A stretch of 8,468 bases of DNA, from the NCBI GenBank assembly GCA_030603035.1, contig JAUVYQ010000115.1, forward strand, positions 1 through 8,468. Reading direction: 5' to 3'. A program made the position numbers and the translations under genes. This document shows positions 6,040-8,468 of this stretch, one piece after another; position 1 is the first letter of the stretch, and each line of letters starts with the position of its first letter. The DNA is from Phycisphaerae bacterium. GTDB taxonomy: Bacteria > Planctomycetota > Phycisphaerae > Sedimentisphaerales > SG8-4. Below the pieces are notes generated by a model that was not told where the DNA came from, searched no databases, and was given only the letters and a program-made list of their open reading frames with translations.

Positions 6040-6292
6040 ATTTTGAACTTTTTGAGCCATCCGTCTGAACATCGGATTTCTTCATAATACCCAGGCATTG
6101 CTCTGCATATTTGCACCATTTGGCACAGCCAAGATTTATCTTTGGATTAAGTACGAGCCGCCCGCACTTTCGGCACTTAAGCTTCGGCTCATCCTTGAAA
6201 AACTCTATGGTGTTGCCGCAGCCGGGACATTGCACTTCAAAAATGTCATCGGGCTTCCAAAATCTTTGGTCTTGTCCGGGACATCTGACCAT
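6038..6292 (-). CDS. Small Cys-rich zinc-ribbon protein
   Basis: An 84-aa cytoplasmic protein. An N-terminal signature (MVRCPGQDQRFWKPDDIFEV) leads into a zinc ribbon with CPGCG (Cys22, Cys25) and CRKCG (Cys40, Cys43), the spacing of a rubredoxin-like or zinc-ribbon metal site. A second group, Cys56, Cys60 and Cys66 (GCAKWCKYAEQC), adds a further possible metal or cluster ligand set. I recognise it as a conserved uncharacterised family whose members read FWKP-D-IFEV before the first CxxC; no function is established. The start is the ATG at 6292, 8 nt after GAGG. An upstream in-frame TTG at 6319 would overlap the previous gene and has no support. It begins 14 bp after the 573-aa gene and ends 11 bp before the ferredoxin start, so it is a core operon member, probably a redox or metal partner of the ferredoxin-domain protein. 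Confidence 0.87.
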   Translation of the reverse strand: MVRCPGQDQRFWKPDDIFEVQCPGCGNTIEFFKDEPKLKCRKCGRLVLNPKINLGCAKWCKYAEQCLGIMKKSDVQTDGSKSSK

Positions 6293-6300
6293 ATTGGTGT

Positions 6301-6304
6301 CCTC
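6301..6304 (-). promoter_or_regulatory. Ribosome binding site that sets the zinc-ribbon start
   Basis: GAGG on the minus strand, 8 nt before the ATG at 6292 and directly after the TAG of the upstream gene (6307-6309). It rejects the TTG start at 6319. Confidence 0.6.
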
Positions 6305-6306
6305 AT

Positions 6307-8028
6307 CTATTTCCGGCAAATTCTCTCTCCGGCTGGAATGCTAATCTGCTTTTCAAATCCCTTGTCAGAGACAAACCGGTATTCACTCTGTGTTTTCAGT
6401 AACACATCATTATTATCTACGGTTATTTTAATATCCTGTTCGGGGTCTCTTTGCCGGATTACATTAGCCAGCAAAAAGGCCTTTTCGAGTCCGTCGCCGG
6501 TTTTGTAATTTGCCACTTCATCCGGCTGAGCCAGTCGCCTGCCATCGTAAATCGAGATGTTTTTCATTTGTTCGAGCCACGCATATACTTCTTCGAGCGA
6601 CATTGAGTCCGCCATTTGAATTGAGACGGGGTTGCGTTCCACCGCCGCCTTGATAAACGGGTCCCAATCACAGCTTTCCATATCGCGATACGTATAAAAG
6701 GCAAGGTCCGCAGTGGGATTGCTTCGGCGCACCTGCTGCAGATAGTCAATTATCTGTTTTCTACTTTGCTCCACGGTGATTTCAATCGGCTCAGCGGGCA
6801 GATAACTTTTTTCTACAGCCGGCAGCTTCGCTTCGATGTGCACAAAATCGGACAGCTTCTCCACAAACTGCTGCGCATCCGGGATAACCGGCTCAATATA
6901 TCTTTTTAAAGCTGTTTTACCATCGCGGCTTTTTAGATTCAGCTTTTGCTTTTTTATAAATTCTTCAAGCTCATCGCATCGAATTCTACCCGGTAGTTGG
7001 TACGGAACAAAGTCTTCCTCCGAAACCTCGGCAAGCAGTTTCTCGTGAGTTCTGTCCGCTATTCTGTAATTGCTGGTATGCTCGTAGTGAAACAGGACCT
7101 CCGCCTTTAGAAATTGCGCCTGTCCCCGGCACTGACGGCAGAGCTGGAAGAATTTTTGGTAGTCTCGATTGGAGCGCAGAAAACTTGCAAAGACCTGCAG
7201 TGTCAATTCTGCCGACAGATACGAGGCGAGCTGCCTGGTGAGGTGCTGGTAAGCTTTTCTGTCTATTGTTGCATCATCATACAAGCAATGTATGTAGCCG
7301 GACGAATGGGCCACGATTGTAACGTTTTCATTTCGCAGCGCCCGCTGTGCCTTGTTGGAAATAGCGGTGCCGTTGAACCACATTGTTTTCGTAACGAGTC
7401 TTCTATTGTTGGTCAGGACGCCGTCCTGTATGTCGATGAAATTTTGTGAGTGAAGCGGGGTAAGTATCATATAGATGTCCTTCAGCGGTATTCGGCAAAC
7501 GATAAACGCCGCCGCCGCATATAAAGCCGATAGTGAAACGCACTCTCCCGCCCGTTTTGTGTAACCGACTTTATACCGAAAAGCATCCATCGCCTCGACG
7601 GTTTCCGTCTTCCAGTATGGAATAATGTCACTATCATATTTATCCAGCCCAAAGTGCTTTCGGATATCCACATCGAAGTAATATTTGTCCCCGTGGTAGC
7701 CGAACAGCGCATTGCTTTTGGCGACATCATCGGGCGAAACGAACTTCTCAAACCGCTTGAGCTCTTTGGCCTTGCTGGTAAGGCCCCAAGTTTCAAGGTC
7801 AAGATTAAACTCGTACTCATCCATTATGAATTGTTTGAGCCGCATCAGTTTTTTGTAGCTGCTTTTGCCATCGAGCTTTTTGAAGCATTCGAGCCGGCGC
7901 CATTGCCAGATAATCGGGCTCATAATATTGGCCAGAACCAGACTGTACATCAGCTCTGGAAACACAAAGATTTCCATATCCGAAAGTGTTATTGCCGAGG
8001 TGTGTTTTTGCAATTGCTCTGAATTCAT
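6307..8028 (-). CDS. Conserved protein of unknown function with a transglutaminase-like motif
   Basis: A 573-aa protein without a signal peptide or convincing membrane segments (residues 24-41 are mildly hydrophobic). I do not recognise a named family. Residues 158-222 hold the best clue: KRAGECVSLSALYAAAAFIVCRIP around Cys163, then TPLHSQNFIDIQDG with His193 and Asp199/Asp202. This has the order and spacing of a transglutaminase-like Cys-His-Asp core (a Gly-x-Cys helix, then His and Asp on strands), but the match is by eye only. The C-terminal half is charged and largely helical in appearance, ending in a small region (about 520-573) that looks strand-rich. It is the first gene of the five-gene operon and ends 14 bp before the zinc-ribbon start. 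The ATG at 8028 has only a weak ribosome binding site; later in-frame ATGs at residues 18 and 27 are possible. Confidence 0.85.
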   Translation of the reverse strand: MNSEQLQKHTSAITLSDMEIFVFPELMYSLVLANIMSPIIWQWRRLECFKKLDGKSSYKKLMRLKQFIMDEYEFNLDLETWGLTSKAKELKRFEKFVSPDDVAKSNALFGYHGDKYYFDVDIRKHFGLDKYDSDIIPYWKTETVEAMDAFRYKVGYTKRAGECVSLSALYAAAAFIVCRIPLKDIYMILTPLHSQNFIDIQDGVLTNNRRLVTKTMWFNGTAISNKAQRALRNENVTIVAHSSGYIHCLYDDATIDRKAYQHLTRQLASYLSAELTLQVFASFLRSNRDYQKFFQLCRQCRGQAQFLKAEVLFHYEHTSNYRIADRTHEKLLAEVSEEDFVPYQLPGRIRCDELEEFIKKQKLNLKSRDGKTALKRYIEPVIPDAQQFVEKLSDFVHIEAKLPAVEKSYLPAEPIEITVEQSRKQIIDYLQQVRRSNPTADLAFYTYRDMESCDWDPFIKAAVERNPVSIQMADSMSLEEVYAWLEQMKNISIYDGRRLAQPDEVANYKTGDGLEKAFLLANVIRQRDPEQDIKITVDNNDVLLKTQSEYRFVSDKGFEKQISIPAGERICRK

Positions 8029-8072
8029 TTTCTGTTAGCCCCAATTACTGTTTGGCATAAACTAAGAAGTGT

Positions 8073-8108
8073 ATTTTAGGCCTCAGCATGCAAATTGCAA
8101 AGCCTAAA
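8073..8108 (-). promoter_or_regulatory. Probable operon promoter overlapped by an inverted repeat
   Basis: On the minus strand TTGCAA (8095-8100, 4 of 6), a 16-nt spacer and TAAAAT (8073-8078, 5 of 6) form a plausible sigma70-type promoter, about 40 nt before the ATG at 8028. A 7-bp inverted repeat, TTTAGGC (8075-8081) and GCCTAAA (8102-8108), embraces it, and an inner near-palindrome TGCAAATTGCA lies at 8089-8099. Such a layout suits a repressor operator, but it could also be a hairpin between the ACR3 gene and the next gene. Confidence 0.4.
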
Positions 8109-8131
8109 TTTCCCCCGTGGATGTTGGAGTT

Positions 8132-8150
8132 GCGCTGTTTATGTCAGCGC
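8132..8150 (-). terminator. Hairpin at the end of the ACR3 gene
   Basis: GCGCTG (8132-8137) and CAGCGC (8145-8150) pair perfectly around a 7-nt loop that abuts the ACR3 TGA (8144-8146). No U-run follows on the minus strand. It may stabilise the 3' end of the ACR3 message or weaken read-through into the operon. Confidence 0.35.
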
Positions 8151-8468
8151 TTGAACCAGTTTTGAGTTCGCAGGCATATCTTAACAAGCATAAGCATTAC
8201 CGGCACCTCAATCAACACCCCTACAACGGTTGCCAGCGCCGCACCGGAACGCAGACCGAACAGCATTGTTGAGGTTGCTATTGCGACCTCAAAATGGTTC
8301 GACGCCCCTATCATTGCCGATGGCGCAGCATCGGCATATTTCAATTTTAGAACTTTGCTCAGAGCATAGCCAAGCCAGAAAATCACATTAGTCTGAATGA
8401 AAAGCGGAATTGCTATCCACAGTATAGTCAGTGGATTCGATAAAATCGTTTGCCCCTTAAAACTAAAC
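8144..8468 (-). CDS. ACR3 family arsenite efflux permease, C-terminal part
   Basis: The last 107 residues of an inner-membrane arsenite exporter; the frame runs open to the window edge (last full codon 8465-8467), so the N-terminus lies outside. The visible part starts [23 protein letters not shown] and continues through a membrane segment. It then shows the ACR3 signatures [16 protein letters not shown] and [15 protein letters not shown] followed by [11 protein letters not shown]. The Glu in the last segment corresponds to the Glu known to be required for transport in characterised ACR3 proteins. Earlier key residues, including the essential Cys, are not in view. A complete ars operon probably continues to the right. 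The 115-bp gap to the 573-aa gene contains its own promoter candidate, so co-transcription with the downstream operon is uncertain. Confidence 0.93.
   Translation of the reverse strand, partial: FSFKGQTILSNPLTILWIAIPLFIQTNVIFWLGYALSKVLKLKYADAAPSAMIGASNHFEVAIATSTMLFGLRSGAALATVVGVLIEVPVMLMLVKICLRTQNWFKR

Noticed and set aside
6027..6119. N-terminal extension of the ferredoxin protein to 6119
   Set aside because: It would overlap most of the zinc-ribbon C-terminus out of frame; a GAGG at 6036-6039 supports the start at 6026.
1..8468. tRNA, rRNA or insertion-sequence genes
   Set aside because: I saw no T-loop with matching acceptor stem, no rRNA-like conserved stretch and no transposase-like reading frame on either strand.

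Overview
An 8.5 kb fragment of a bacterial chromosome, roughly 48-50% GC by eye, with almost all genes on the minus strand. The lineage cannot be fixed from the sequence alone. The gene families, and a dispersed palindrome whose arms read PVRD / SNG when translated, remind me of uncultured Planctomycetes (Phycisphaerae-like) or similar environmental metagenome-assembled genomes. That is a weak inference from memory.

Layout from right to left, the direction of transcription. The right edge holds the last 107 codons of an ACR3 arsenite efflux permease (8144 to the edge). A 115 bp gap follows, with a plausible sigma70-type promoter overlapped by an inverted repeat. Next come five tightly spaced genes. 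They encode a 573-aa protein of unknown function with a transglutaminase-like Cys/His motif, an 84-aa Cys-rich zinc-ribbon protein, a 258-aa ferredoxin-domain protein, a 340-aa COG0701/SO_0444-type permease, and a 115-aa Mth938-like protein. Gaps of 11-26 bp, and ribosome binding sites overlapping the preceding stop codons, argue for one operon. The likely theme is metal or metalloid efflux with iron-sulfur/thiol chemistry, beside an arsenite pump.

After about 230 bp comes a secreted DUF4139 protein. Behind its own strong promoter (TTGACA-17-TACAAT) lies a beta-CASP metallo-beta-lactamase-fold RNase-like protein. The leftmost 360 bp hold the probable C-terminus of a plus-strand gene, a hairpin, and short degenerate tandem repeats.

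The most unusual feature is the repeat content. Two copies of one palindromic element (about 38-40 nt, CCCCGTTAGAG arms, A-rich loop) lie in the same orientation. One is inserted in frame inside the ferredoxin gene. The other sits in the 5' leader of the RNase gene, between its promoter and ribosome binding site. A separate heptamer array (ACGAGCA on the minus strand) is embedded in frame in the permease gene. Degenerate 7-nt and 10-nt repeats lie near the left edge. Both coding insertions fall in linkers and keep the reading frame open.
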